Shown here: positions 17,523-29,913 of the stretch, piece after piece
Layout: each line of letters begins with the position of its first letter
Numbering within the stretch: the first letter of the stretch is position 1
Assembly (NCBI RefSeq): GCF_003172875.1
Contig: NZ_QGKM01000037.1
Coordinates: 17,867-81,866 of the forward strand
Direction: 5' to 3'
Source of the DNA: Leucothrix pacifica
GTDB taxonomy: Bacteria; Pseudomonadota; Gammaproteobacteria; Thiotrichales; Thiotrichaceae
DNA: 64,000 bases
Made by a program: the position numbers and the translations under genes
Notes under the pieces: model-generated
The model's database searches: none
Seen by the model: only the letters and a program-made list of their open reading frames with translations
Told to the model about the DNA's origin: nothing

Positions 17523-17771
17523 CGCATTACACCTTCTTCAAAAAACGGGCACCGAGTACCACCCAGTGTCAGCGGTACGCCATTGATATCTAACGTCGGC
17601 TCATCAACCGACATGTCAAACCCAAACCAACTGTAAAAAGGTGGATATTAAAGGATTCTTTAGAGGCCGGCACTAATCATTACCTAATCAGCGAAATAAC
17701 TAAATCTAGTAGCAATCTAGCTTGCGTATACCCAAACACAGCCGACGACAAAGGCAAACAAAGGATGATAT
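17523..17771. other. Intergenic remnant sequence between VOC and sigma genes
   Basis: About 250 bases. On the minus strand a stretch (17533-17650) reads open for about 38 codons with a protein-like text (FDMSVDEPTLDINGVPL) but has stops on both sides and no start. It may be a gene remnant, in keeping with the decay around it. No known family recognised. Confidence 0.3.
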
Positions 17772-18275
17772 ATGATGGAAAAAGCCGATTTAGAGCGCTT
17801 TATCTCACAAGCCGCGCTCGGTGATCAGGCAGCATTTGGGCATATTTACGACGCCACTGCCGCCAAGCTTTACAGTGTTTGCCTCAAGATACTAAAGCGC
17901 CATGACCTCGCCGAAGATGCCTTGCAAGAGACTTACATCAAGATATGGATGAGTGCTGACCATTACCAAATAAATGGACTTAGCCCAATGACCTGGCTAA
18001 TAACCATCGCCAGAAATACCGCCATTGATAAGCTTCGTTCGAATGATGCACAACATCACTCCCCTGATGAATTAACGCAGCTGGTGGACGCAGGACAAAG
18101 CCCCGAAGCTGAATCACTGGCCAATAGTGATCTGGCAGACGCCGTTCGAAGTGCTTACTTACATGGCTCCAGCTATGCCGACTTAGCAGAACGCCATGAA
18201 GTACCCATCAACACCATGCGAACCTGGTTGCGTCGAAGTCTATTAAAACTAAAAGGGTGCCTAACAAATGACTGA
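17772..18275 (+). CDS. ECF-family RNA polymerase sigma factor
   Basis: A 167-residue group IV sigma-70 factor. Region 2: FGHIYDATAAKLYSVCLKILKRHDLAEDALQETYIKIW, MTWLITIARNTAIDKLR. Region 4: AVRSAYLHGSSYADLAERHEVPINTMRTWLRRSLLKL. The link between SLANSDLA and DAVRSAYL looks about ten residues shorter than usual (the normal helix around CLxxLxxxxR is missing), so activity is not certain. The anti-sigma gene overlaps its end by eight bases. Sigma/anti-sigma pairs of this kind often precede a fasciclin gene, and a fasciclin remnant is present here. Confidence 0.88.
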   Translation: MMEKADLERFISQAALGDQAAFGHIYDATAAKLYSVCLKILKRHDLAEDALQETYIKIWMSADHYQINGLSPMTWLITIARNTAIDKLRSNDAQHHSPDELTQLVDAGQSPEAESLANSDLADAVRSAYLHGSSYADLAERHEVPINTMRTWLRRSLLKLKGCLTND

Positions 18276-18945
18276 TATCAAGGAAAACCAAGATACGGTT
18301 CTGGTGGCTGAATATACCCTTGGCCTAATGGAACCTAAAGAAGCCAAAGACTTTGCCGAACGGCTGACGCATGACGACGGTCTACGCGCAGAATACATTC
18401 GCTGGACAGAGTACTTCGCCAAATTATCCAATGAAATTGAAGCGGTCGAACCACCGGAATCACTCAAAGCCGATATACAAAAGCGCCTGTTTGGTGAACC
18501 TGAGCCAGAAAGAACGCCCGGCAGGTGGTTTAATATCCGCTGGGCAGGTGGTTTGGCGCTGGCTCTGATACTTGCCATCGTGGTGTTAATCGACTCCCCT
18601 GCACCATTTACGCCCACCTACACGGCGCAGCTCACCTCTGCAGACAACAACCTTGCGGTGACTGCGCTGTATGACGAGCAGTTGCAATCACTCAAAATGA
18701 CCTCGTTCACTGGCACGCCCGAAGCGGGTCGGGACTTTGAACTTTGGGTAATTATTGGTGATCAGCCGCCGGTATCGTTAGGCGTGATGTCGTCCCTTAA
18801 AAAAGGAGCAATCACGATTGCACCAGCACTTGCCAAGTCATTAAACGGCGCAACCCTGGCCTTAAGTGATGAGCCACTGGGCGGATCACCGACGGGCAGC
18901 CCTACTGGTACCGTGCTCGTAACGGCAACCATTCAGGCCATTTAA
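18268..18945 (+). CDS. Anti-sigma factor (RskA-like, single TM)
   Basis: A 225-residue protein: cytoplasmic N-terminal sigma-binding region (VLVAEYTLGLMEPKEAKDFAERLTHDDGLRAEYIRWTEYFAKL), one membrane helix around residues 90-110 (WAGGLALALILAIVVLI), and a periplasmic RskA-like C-terminal domain (YDEQLQSLKMTSFTG...RDFELWVIIGDQPPVSLGVM). It holds the preceding sigma factor at the membrane. The overlapping start makes expression coupled. Confidence 0.9.
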   Translation: MTDIKENQDTVLVAEYTLGLMEPKEAKDFAERLTHDDGLRAEYIRWTEYFAKLSNEIEAVEPPESLKADIQKRLFGEPEPERTPGRWFNIRWAGGLALALILAIVVLIDSPAPFTPTYTAQLTSADNNLAVTALYDEQLQSLKMTSFTGTPEAGRDFELWVIIGDQPPVSLGVMSSLKKGAITIAPALAKSLNGATLALSDEPLGGSPTGSPTGTVLVTATIQAI

Positions 18946-18965
18946 GCCTGATTTAAATTTATTCT

Positions 18966-19178
18966 ATGTCAATGGCCATTAGAGGCATTATCAATGATGA
19001 CGGCGGCAAACATCCGGTTAAAACACTTGGCGGTTGCGTGTTACAAGCAAGTTACAGCGGCGACAAGATTATGCTAACGGATGAAAATGGCCGTGTCGCT
19101 ACGGTGACTGTTGCTGATGTTAAGCAATCAAATGGTGTGATTCATGTTATTGATACTGTGATGTTGCCAAAGCAATAA
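18966..19178 (+). pseudogene. C-terminal remnant of a fasciclin (FAS1) domain protein
   Basis: A 70-codon frame whose C-terminal half (RVATVTVADVKQSNGVIHVIDTVMLPKQ) is the conserved H2 end of a FAS1 domain. The rest of the domain and the signal peptide are missing; complete proteins are about 160-190 residues. It follows the anti-sigma gene by 20 bases, where an intact fasciclin gene is often found. I treat it as the remnant of that gene after deletion of its 5' two-thirds. A short expressed product cannot be excluded. Confidence 0.75.
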
Positions 19179-19204
19179 GTCGCTGATTAGAGTCGACTTG
19201 GGGT

Positions 19205-19234
19205 ACTCACTAGTTTTTTATGGGACTGGTGAGT
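19205..19234. repeat. Inverted repeat beyond the leader-distal end of the CRISPR array
   Basis: ACTCACTAGT (19205-19214) and ACTGGTGAGT (19225-19234) pair with one mismatch across a 10-base loop. It lies 24 bases outside the last repeat, where array transcription would exit. No T-run follows on the minus strand, so terminator function is only possible. Confidence 0.35.
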
Positions 19235-20835
19235 TCCTCGAAATTATTGAAGTAGTATCTCTAAGCTGCCTGCTCGGCAGTGAACGCTCATCTACTTCTT
19301 CTTTGATTACAGAAGCATTTCTAAGCTGCCTGCACGGCAGTGAACACGCCGATGCATACCCGTTGGATCAGCTGGCATTTCTAAGCTGCCTGCACGGCAG
19401 TGAACTCTAACAGCCGGAACTTGCCCCCCGGCACATCTTTCTAAGCTGCCTGCACGGCAGTGAACTAATTTATCACTCGGATTTTTTTCAAACTGCATTT
19501 CTAAGCTGCCTGCACGGCAGTGAACACTTCCGACATATCGCCCTGAACGGATTTCACTTTCTAAGCTGCCTGCACGGCAGTGAACATAAGTCTCAGGCGC
19601 ATAGTTTGGCCGGTATTTTTCTAAGCTGCCTGCACGGCAGTGAACCACCCAAGCTGGGTACGGCTAAAGCGCGCGGTTTTCTAAGCTGCCTGCACGGCAG
19701 TGAACACTGACTCCGAATGAATGCGCCAGACTTCAAGTTTCTAAGCTGCCTGCACGGCAGTGAACACTACAAAACAAAAGGCGCTCGCAAAGTCCAATTT
19801 CTAAGCTGCCTGCACGGCAGTGAACGCTAAGGCTGGTTAAGTCACTGACGCTGGCAATTTCTAAGCTGCCTGCACGGCAGTGAACTAGTGGCTTATCCGG
19901 TGTTGGCGGCTGAGTATTTTCTAAGCTGCCTGCACGGCAGTGAACGACCTGCGCTTCGCTTTCTCGCAAACGGCATTTTTCTAAGCTGCCTGCACGGCAG
20001 TGAACGGCCACGTTTGATGCCGATGTCGCGACGTTGTTTTCTAAGCTGCCTGCACGGCAGTGAACTGATTGCGGCATTGCAGGCGTTTAGTGATACATTT
20101 CTAAGCTGCCTGCACGGCAGTGAACTTAATCACCACGTTGGCCAAGCCCCGCAGGCTTTTCTAAGCTGCCTGCACGGCAGTGAACAAAATGGCTTGCTCT
20201 CTGGTTCGTTTGAGACATTTCTAAGCTGCCTGCACGGCAGTGAACGACATAGAATACTAACCTACACGACACCGCAGTTTCTAAGCTGCCTGCACGGCAG
20301 TGAACGCTGTCAACGAGCGCACGTAAAAATGCTACCATTTCTAAGCTGCCTGCACGGCAGTGAACAGCATCGACTCAGCCTCATCAGGTTTTACAATTTT
20401 CTAAGCTGCCTGCACGGCAGTGAACTCTAGAGATGTGATTTTGTGAGTTGTCCTTTATTTCTAAGCTGCCTGCACGGCAGTGAACGCGCTTGCTTTGAAT
20501 TCTGGTGTGTCCTTTTGTTTCTAAGCTGCCTGCACGGCAGTGAACTTGCATAAAATTGCCGTCTCCACTCTGCGACATTTCTAAGCTGCCTGCACGGCAG
20601 TGAACTCTGGGAGCTTGGATTCGACTTGGACGCGGTCTTTCTAAGCTGCCTGCACGGCAGTGAACAAAAAGTTTAATAGCTTGCCGGATGAGGCGAATTT
20701 CTAAGCTGCCTGCACGGCAGTGAACCGCTTCTCTGGGGCCAACGATGCCGAGCTCCTTTTCTAAGCTGCCTGTAGTGGTTTAATAAAACCGGACACCAAC
20801 ATAGGTGGTAAAATCCACCTTCAGTGAGGTGTTAA

Positions 20836-21998
<1,163 letters not shown>

Positions 21999-24900
21999 CC
22001 ACTACAAGCGTGGTAAATCTCCGATGCTGCGTGCCTTTCTAAGCTGCCTGCACGGCAGTGAACATCTCGATTTATACCTATACGGCGTTATCGGCTTTCT
22101 AAGCTGCCTGCACGGCAGTGAACAACGGCACGTTCTCCGCACAACGTCAGGAACTTTTCTAAGCTGCCTGCACGGCAGTGAACCGGAAGCTCGCCAGCGT
22201 CAAGCGTTTGAAGATTTTCTAAGCTGCCTGCACGGCAGTGAACCATAACCCACAACCGGTCCAACCGCCTCCTTCTTTCTAAGCTGCCTGCACAGCAGTG
22301 AACTGGATGGGGCGGACTGCGCATTTGTTTCATAATTTCTAAGCTGCCTGCACGGCAGTGAACGTGGTGATGAGCTGGTTGGTATGGACTGGTTGTTTCT
22401 AAGCTGCCTGCACGGCAGTGAACAGAATAATGGCGGTAACGTGCATACGTTTACGTTTCTAAGCTGCCTGCACGGCAGTGAACTCGGTAAAGGCACCGAA
22501 ATAATGCTTTCAGACTTTCTAAGCTGCCTGCACGGCAGTGAACACACGGGCTATCAATCAGCAGCATCTAACACGTTTCTAAGCTGCCTGCACGGCAGTG
22601 AACATAGGAGACTCCACCTGAAGTTTGTTCCACAATTTCTAAGCTGCCTGCACGGCAGTGAACAGTATGAAGTGGGCAAAACTTTTACACATGATTTTCT
22701 AAGCTGCCTGCACGGCAGTGAACGAGTAAGTGACGCAACCGACACCGCCATAGCATTTCTAAGCTGCCTGCACGGCAGTGAACGCAATCGCTGGCGCTGG
22801 CGTATTATTGCTGATTTTCTAAGCTGCCTGCACGGCAGTGAACATTGTTTGCTGGGACGGTTAAGTTCTGGCAATTTTCTAAGCTGCCTGCACGGCAGTG
22901 AACGCACTACCAACGGCCACCGGAATGCACGGAACTTTCTAAGCTGCCTGCACGGCAGTGAACCGAGATAGCGATAGAGCTTGGTAAGCTCCGCTTTTCT
23001 AAGCTGCCTGCACGGCAGTGAACCATGACGTGCTTTCGTTGCAGATCCCGCGTCGTTTCTAAGCTGCCTGCACGGCAGTGAACTCTTTGTAGTGGTCTTC
23101 ATAAGTGCTGTTGACTTTCTAAGCTGCCTGCACGGCAGTGAACAGTAATAGAGCATATAAATTTACCCCGTTATGTTTCTAAGCTGCCTGCACGGCAGTG
23201 AACGAAGCGACTGATCTAAAGCCTCACCAGTTACTTTTCTAAGCTGCCTGCACGGCAGTGAACGCTTGGCTTGCCTGATGGCAATGTCGGTGAGTTTTCT
23301 AAGCTGCCTGCACGGCAGTGAACTTCCCATCGTCGGGAATATGATCTGCCTTGATTTTCTAAGCTGCCTGCACGGCAGTGAACTAATACAAAACCAGATC
23401 GACATATTCGGAGGCTTTCTAAGCTGCCTGCACGGCAGTGAACTGACGCACTTATTGAAGAAGACAAGCGTCAATTTTCTAAGCTGCCTGCACGGCAGTG
23501 AACCATAATTCAATTCGCCATCTGACGCACGGATTTTTCTAAGCTGCCTGCACGGCAGTGAACGAGAGGCTGGAGGGGCTAATAAAGCACCTAAATTTCT
23601 AAGCTGCCTGCACGGCAGTGAACGAGAGGCTGGAGGGGCTAATAAAGCACCTAAATTTCTAAGCTGCCTGCACGGCAGTGAACCCGTCCGGCGATACTGT
23701 GCGCATTGAGCTGGTTTTCTAAGCTGCCTGCACGGCAGTGAACTTCTCCCTGATCTTGCGTTTAATCTTTGTAGTTTTCTAAGCTGCCTGCACGGCAGTG
23801 AACCAAATCGCCGTTAATTGGCGTACTGCTAAACCTTTCTAAGCTGCCTGCACGGCAGTGAACATTGAAGTGACCGTCGGCTCAGCAATGACGATTTTCT
23901 AAGCTGCCTGCACGGCAGTGAACTTATCCAGTTCTGAAAGCTTGTCTGCTCTTATTTTCTAAGCTGCCTGCACGGCAGTGAACTGCGAAACATGGCGGCG
24001 AACTCGGCGCAGGCTTTTCTAAGCTGCCTGCACGGCAGTGAACGGGGTGTCGATTGGGGAGATTGAGGAGGTTGATTTCTAAGCTGCCTGCACGGCAGTG
24101 AACAGGGCGGGTTGATGGGTAGCTTAATTCAGGGTTTTCTAAGCTGCCTGCACGGCAGTGAACCAGGAAGGAATGACAGAAGGTTTGTCGCTTTGTTTCT
24201 AAGCTGCCTGCACGGCAGTGAACCTTGCCGCGTAGTTCGCCTTTGTAGTGTTTGATTTCTAAGCTGCCTGCACGGCAGTGAACCGAAAGCCAGTAACAGC
24301 TGAGCCAAAACAGGATTTCTAAGCTGCCTGCACGGCAGTGAACCAACTGGCGGACTGATTGATATATTGCTGATTTTTCTAAGCTGCCTGCACGGCAGTG
24401 AACTTCATGCTTAGCTCTTATTGATTGGTGTGAATTTTCTAAGCTGCCTGCACGGCAGTGAACATTGCTGAAGCATTTAAACCCAAACTGGTGGATTTCT
24501 AAGCTGCCTGCACGGCAGTGAACCGGGTCGTTGCGCGATGTTTTGGAAGCACCGATTTCTAAGCTGCCTGCACGGCAGTGAACACCAGAAATACCACCGG
24601 CTGAATATGCTTTCATTTCTAAGCTGCCTGCACGGCAGTGAACGAATGGAGCCATTCCCGATGACCGTCAGGAATTTTCTAAGCTGCCTGCACGGCAGTG
24701 AACGTTATGCAACGGTTCACTGATATTCAGTTAATTTTCTAAGCTGCCTGCACGGCAGTGAACTGTTTATATTGCTTGTACTCAGGAAAATGGCGTTTCT
24801 AAGCTGCCTGCACGGCAGTGAACTTAGTGAGCAACTGATTAAGCTCTCTGCGTGCTTTCTAAGCTGCCTGCACGGCAGTGAACAGGCAGTAAGGGGTTTG

Positions 24901-27900
24901 CCTTGAGTTCTTTGATTTTCTAAGCTGCCTGCACGGCAGTGAACTCCTGACCCGTTGCTTCATAAAAGGCAATCAGTTTCTAAGCTGCCTGCACGGCAGT
25001 GAACGGGGATGCCATGATAAGCCACCCGATCAGAGCTTTCTAAGCTGCCTGCACGGCAGTGAACATTACCGAGCTGACACAAAATCACATGGATATTTTC
25101 TAAGCTGCCTGCACGGCAGTGAACTCTTCGGTCGAGCGTGATTAGTGATTGTTCGTTTTCTAAGCTGCCTGCACGGCAGTGAACAATATGTTGATTGTTC
25201 ATGTTTGTGTTCCTTTTTTCTAAGCTGCCTGCACGGCAGTGAACTCTCGTTACCTTCACGATAACAATTTGCATACTTTCTAAGCTGCCTGCACGGCAGT
25301 GAACGACGACTCCAACGTATTAGCGACAAAGTGGTAATTTCTAAGCTGCCTGCACGGCAGTGAACTGGGTGGTGTGAGTGCGTTGCCTCTTGGCATGTTT
25401 CTAAGCTGCCTGCACGGCAGTGAACGGCTGGCTAAGGCTGGCGCTTATGTAGCAAACTTTCTAAGCTGCCTGCACGGCAGTGAACCATTGAAAGACTTTT
25501 TTCAAAAGTTAATCTCATTTCTAAGCTGCCTGCACGGCAGTGAACAGTGGGCAGGTACGAATTCTCGGTTAGATTCTTTTCTAAGCTGCCTGCACGGCAG
25601 TGAACTACAAAGCAGATCATGCCAAGCAAACCACACTTTTCTAAGCTGCCTGCACGGCAGTGAACATTTTAGCGGGAATGTCTGGACTCGTTGCACTTTT
25701 CTAAGCTGCCTGCACGGCAGTGAACAGGCTATCGCCCACCGAATCCAGTGAGCTATTTTTCTAAGCTGCCTGCACGGCAGTGAACACGGTACGACTTGGA
25801 CAAAAACGGGAACGATGTTTCTAAGCTGCCTGCACGGCAGTGAACAAAAAGCTGGACGCTGAGAAAGTAGCTGCACTTTTCTAAGCTGCCTGCACGGCAG
25901 TGAACGATACTAAATATCGATCGGTTGTTAGTGCATATTTCTAAGCTGCCTGCACGGCAGTGAACTCGACGCAACATGCGCCGCTGCTCCGGTTTTTTTT
26001 CTAAGCTGCCTGCACGGCAGTGAACTGAGAGTACTGAACCGACTGACCCAGACAGTATTTCTAAGCTGCCTGCACGGCAGTGAACGCCGTATGCGCAAGC
26101 GTGAGCGGGCACCTGTCTTTCTAAGCTGCCTGCACGGCAGTGAACAATGAAAGTTCTTAGGGTCACCACCTGGATCATTTCTAAGCTGCCTGCACGGCAG
26201 TGAACACCCATTTCAGTAACAACAGGCATTGCCAAGTTTTCTAAGCTGCCTGCACGGCAGTGAACATCGATAAGTCTGGGCCCGGTTTATATATCCCTTT
26301 TCTAAGCTGCCTGCACGGCAGTGAACCGATTTTCGATGAAATTACGAAAATCGCGATCTTTCTAAGCTGCCTGCACGGCAGTGAACGTAATGCTGGGGCT
26401 GACCAGTTTTAGCCAGATTTTCTAAGCTGCCTGCACGGCAGTGAACCATGAGTGGCGAGGCGGAAGCATCAATGCTTTTTTCTAAGCTGCCTGCACGGCA
26501 GTGAACCCAGATGTAAAAGAAAGTCTGCAGCAGTTAGCTTTCTAAGCTGCCTGCACGGCAGTGAACGCGGATATTCATAGAATGTTTCAGGACTTGGTTT
26601 TCTAAGCTGCCTGCACGGCAGTGAACGTAGTAGTAAAAGAAATCGGAACGGACAAAGATTTCTAAGCTGCCTGCACGGCAGTGAACTTCTAACCATGATT
26701 ATGAATGGTGGTAACGATTTTCTAAGCTGCCTGCACGGCAGTGAACTTAATCGTCCAACGAGTATTCGTCATATTGATTTTCTAAGCTGCCTGCACGGCA
26801 GTGAACGTGGATCAGGTAGGGGCAAATAATGCCGCTACTTTCTAAGCTGCCTGCACGGCAGTGAACCGGTAGGAACAGCGCAAGATCCAGACTTTAAATT
26901 TCTAAGCTGCCTGCACGGCAGTGAACAATTAGACGGTGCGTTGGTGGCAGAGGTTGATTTTCTAAGCTGCCTGCACGGCAGTGAACTAAGTCCAGCTGGG
27001 TACCTTGCTTGTTGTTTTTTTCTAAGCTGCCTGCACGGCAGTGAACATGGGTGATGCCTTGTTCGCTGCCCATCGTTTTTTCTAAGCTGCCTGCACGGCA
27101 GTGAACACTGACTGCAAACATGCCCAACACCGATAGTTTTTCTAAGCTGCCTGCACGGCAGTGAACCAATACCCACCAAACGAACCACCATTGTTCCCTT
27201 TCTAAGCTGCCTGCACGGCAGTGAACTCTTAAACCGATATTCATAAGGCCAAGCGTGATTTCTAAGCTGCCTGCACGGCAGTGAACCTTCTTGTCCCAAC
27301 AAAGTTGGAACGCAGGAATTTCTAAGCTGCCTGCACGGCAGTGAACATTGCCGTAAGTAATCATTAATTTTTTCAGAATTTCTAAGCTGCCTGCACGGCA
27401 GTGAACGCTCCTCATGCCCCAACACACTATTAATCGTATTTCTAAGCTGCCTGCACGGCAGTGAACCAAGCGTTGCTCATGACGTGAGTGACGCCATTTT
27501 TCTAAGCTGCCTGCACGGCAGTGAACTTTGACCTGGCTGCTTACATGACAAAACACACTTTCTAAGCTGCCTGCACGGCAGTGAACGCTGTTGTAGCTGG
27601 TGCCGGGCTTTGCTGCTGTTTCTAAGCTGCCTGCACGGCAGTGAACCTCTAGCAAATTCAGACGTTTTTCACTGATGCTTTCTAAGCTGCCTGCACGGCA
27701 GTGAACCATACAAGGCTGCGGTATGAGCACCGCCGATGCTTTCTAAGCTGCCTGCACGGCAGTGAACCCATCCATTTTTTCTTGGGATCTTCTTTCTCAT
27801 TTCTAAGCTGCCTGCACGGCAGTGAACTTCGTTTGGGCGACAGGTTTTACTGCGGTTTGTTTCTAAGCTGCCTGCACGGCAGTGAACAGAAGGCTTTTTC

Positions 27901-28068
27901 TATCCATTCGGATGTTGATATTTCTAAGCTGCCTGCACGGCAGTGAACATGAATCGGCACTCTGGGATGTACTTGGCTCATTTCTAAGCTGCCTGCACGG
28001 CAGTGAACAATGAACCGTTCTTGATGGCGTTGTTTATAGCTTTCTAAGCTGCCTGCACGGCAGTGAAC

Positions 28069-28254
28069 TGGAGTATAAACTCCAAAAAATTAATTACAAC
28101 AATAAGTTAGCGCTTTTTGGTTAATTTTACCAACCAAAAAGCACCAAATCCTAACCTATTGATTTTATTGAGTTGTTAAAGAGCCAGCAAAAAAATGGGT
28201 AAAATAGCTAAAATCTTCTACTTTCCCTTGAGGTCAAAACCTTACTGTTAAAAA
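28069..28254 (-). promoter_or_regulatory. CRISPR leader
   Basis: This 186-base AT-rich stretch lies between the newest repeat and cas6f. From the repeat outward it holds an inverted repeat TGGAGT-ATAA-ACTCCA (28069-28084) touching the first repeat, a perfect 11-bp inverted repeat GCTTTTTGGTT / AACCAAAAAGC (28112-28122 and 28132-28142), and an IHF consensus match (28152-28164). Such elements guide Cas1-Cas2/3 to integrate new spacers at the first repeat. The array promoter should also lie here, though I cannot pick out one -10/-35 pair. Confidence 0.85.
28152..28164 (-). promoter_or_regulatory. Putative IHF site in the CRISPR leader
   Basis: On the minus strand AATCAATAGGTTA fits the IHF consensus WATCAANNNNTTR at every fixed position. 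It ends 84 bases from the first repeat. IHF bending of the leader is known to be needed for type I-F spacer integration, which supports this reading. Confidence 0.7.
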
Positions 28255-28884
28255 CTATCGAAATATCGGTACAGCACTTCTAAGATCATTATCTTCCAGA
28301 CTCAAACCGTAAGTACTGAATCCAATTCTAGTCTCATGATGCCCAACATCCTCACGCACAACCGAAACAGGGTATTTACTACCTGAACTTAGGCTTGTCA
28401 TCCAAAAGAACGGATAATCGCTAGCTTGAAAATCAGATTGCTGCCTTTGCTCCGTATCCTTAAAAAACGCTAATGCATCCTCTAAAGATATATCTAATTT
28501 TTTCGCTCGTCGTCTAGCTAACTTTTCAATATTAGACTTCTTGTTCAAACGTCTAAAAACAGCATAACCATCAACATGCTCAGGCACACTTTTTATACTG
28601 CTCATGTGGGTATAATCATTCAATCGTGACAACCATTTAGCAAGACACAACACCTCTAGCGCTTGTTCAGACTCTGCAAAAATACGCAATTTGTCACCCA
28701 GCCAACGCTTTTCACCACCTGACTTATACCGAGGAAATGAAACCCCAATATTCACTTTTCCTTGATCATCAATAATCTCAACAAAAGCTAAATGCAGCTG
28801 CTGATAAAGTTTCTCCCAAATAAAGGTAAGAGGAATTTCATCTCCGACATTAGGCAATAAAGTAATCTCTTGGTAGAACTTCAT
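28255..28884 (-). CDS. cas6f: CRISPR endoribonuclease Cas6/Csy4, type I-F
   Basis: A 209-residue protein of the Csy4 family: KFYQEITLLPNVGDEIPLTFIWEKLYQQLHLAFVE at the N-terminus, KWLSRLNDYTHMSSIKSVPEHVDGYAVFRRL in the middle, and the arginine-rich helix KLARRRAKKLDISLEDALAFF that grips the repeat hairpin. The C-terminal FSTYGLSLEDNDLRSAVPIF is also typical. It cleaves pre-crRNA 3' of the CTGCC/GGCAG hairpin and stays bound as part of the Csy complex. His28-like catalysis fits QLHLAF. It is the last gene of the cas operon, 14 bases after csy3. Confidence 0.96.
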   Translation of the reverse strand: MKFYQEITLLPNVGDEIPLTFIWEKLYQQLHLAFVEIIDDQGKVNIGVSFPRYKSGGEKRWLGDKLRIFAESEQALEVLCLAKWLSRLNDYTHMSSIKSVPEHVDGYAVFRRLNKKSNIEKLARRRAKKLDISLEDALAFFKDTEQRQQSDFQASDYPFFWMTSLSSGSKYPVSVVREDVGHHETRIGFSTYGLSLEDNDLRSAVPIFR

Positions 28885-28898
28885 AAACTCATCCTCGG

Positions 28899-29885
28899 TT
28901 AATCACTCTTTCCACCAAACACGCCACCCCGAATAAAGTTGGCCAAGACAAAACAACGTTGCTCATCGCTAATTTCTTTGTCATTTACCCAATCTAGCAT
29001 CAAGGTGTACAAGTCATTTTTACTTGGCCTATACGCTTCGCCACGTTGCGTAACCGAACCATAAGGCTCAATTGCGATTGGTACTTTGGCATTCACGTAC
29101 CAATCATCAATTGTGCGAATAGCATTACCTACCTTCACACTGTGCAAGGCGGCGCAATTATCAAGTTTGAACAATACTTTCTTCTTCTCCCCCATGTTCA
29201 TTTCTTGAGATGGAAACACATGTTGACCATTACCTAAACGCACATAAGCATCAACTTTTACGCAAACAAAATCACTTTCACTACTTAAACCTTGAAATAT
29301 TGCATCAGCTAATTCTTCTAAATCTGCATTGTTGCGTTTTGCCGAAAAATCATTTAGGGGAAAATCATAGCCATTGAATTCAAAGCTCCCTTTTCCATCG
29401 CTTAACTCAGTTTTTACCAATACACTTTCCGCACAAACACGGTTACGCCATAGAAAGCGCCCACTAGCAATATTATGCGCATAGCGATAAGCCAACTCTT
29501 TAAGCCCAATATCTTTAAAGTCAGTAACCTTTTCAGCTAAAGCCTTTTCAAAAGCAGGCTCATTACAACTGAATGGGCTTGCAACATTACCAATGACTCT
29601 TAATGTAAAAGACACCTTCAGCGTGTCACGATCATGAGGCAAATTAGCATCTTGACTATCAGAAGAAACAGGATTCGGTTGTGTCTTGGCCTCATCCTTT
29701 ATGCCATAGGCACTTTGAGTAGATCGATTTTGTCGTGTTGTAATTTTAATCGGCTGCCATTTGCCTGAATCACTTTGCTTTACATCATCCCACTCACCTG
29801 CATACATCAGTGCATCGGACACTTCCAGCTTACGTTCAAATGCCAGAATGCTGGGTAAAGAGATTGCTTTCTTATCATTAGCCAT
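28899..29885 (-). CDS. csy3: Type I-F Cascade backbone protein Cas7/Csy3
   Basis: A 328-residue Csy3 protein; six copies form the helical backbone of the I-F complex on the crRNA. Typical segments: LPSILAFERKLEVSDALMYAGEW, RFLWRNRVCAE, NGQHVFPSQEMN and a C-terminal KNDLYTLMLDWVNDKEISDEQRCFVLANFIRGGVFGG. The length is close to the family norm (about 340). It lies between csy2 (28-base gap) and cas6f. Confidence 0.96.
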   Translation of the reverse strand: MANDKKAISLPSILAFERKLEVSDALMYAGEWDDVKQSDSGKWQPIKITTRQNRSTQSAYGIKDEAKTQPNPVSSDSQDANLPHDRDTLKVSFTLRVIGNVASPFSCNEPAFEKALAEKVTDFKDIGLKELAYRYAHNIASGRFLWRNRVCAESVLVKTELSDGKGSFEFNGYDFPLNDFSAKRNNADLEELADAIFQGLSSESDFVCVKVDAYVRLGNGQHVFPSQEMNMGEKKKVLFKLDNCAALHSVKVGNAIRTIDDWYVNAKVPIAIEPYGSVTQRGEAYRPSKNDLYTLMLDWVNDKEISDEQRCFVLANFIRGGVFGGKSD

Positions 29886-29913
29886 TTACGTATTCCTTTG
29901 TAAATAATTTAAA

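Noticed and set aside
22036..28068. A second, separate CRISPR array right of the IS
   Set aside because: Same repeat, same period and one leader; it is a single array split by the IS.
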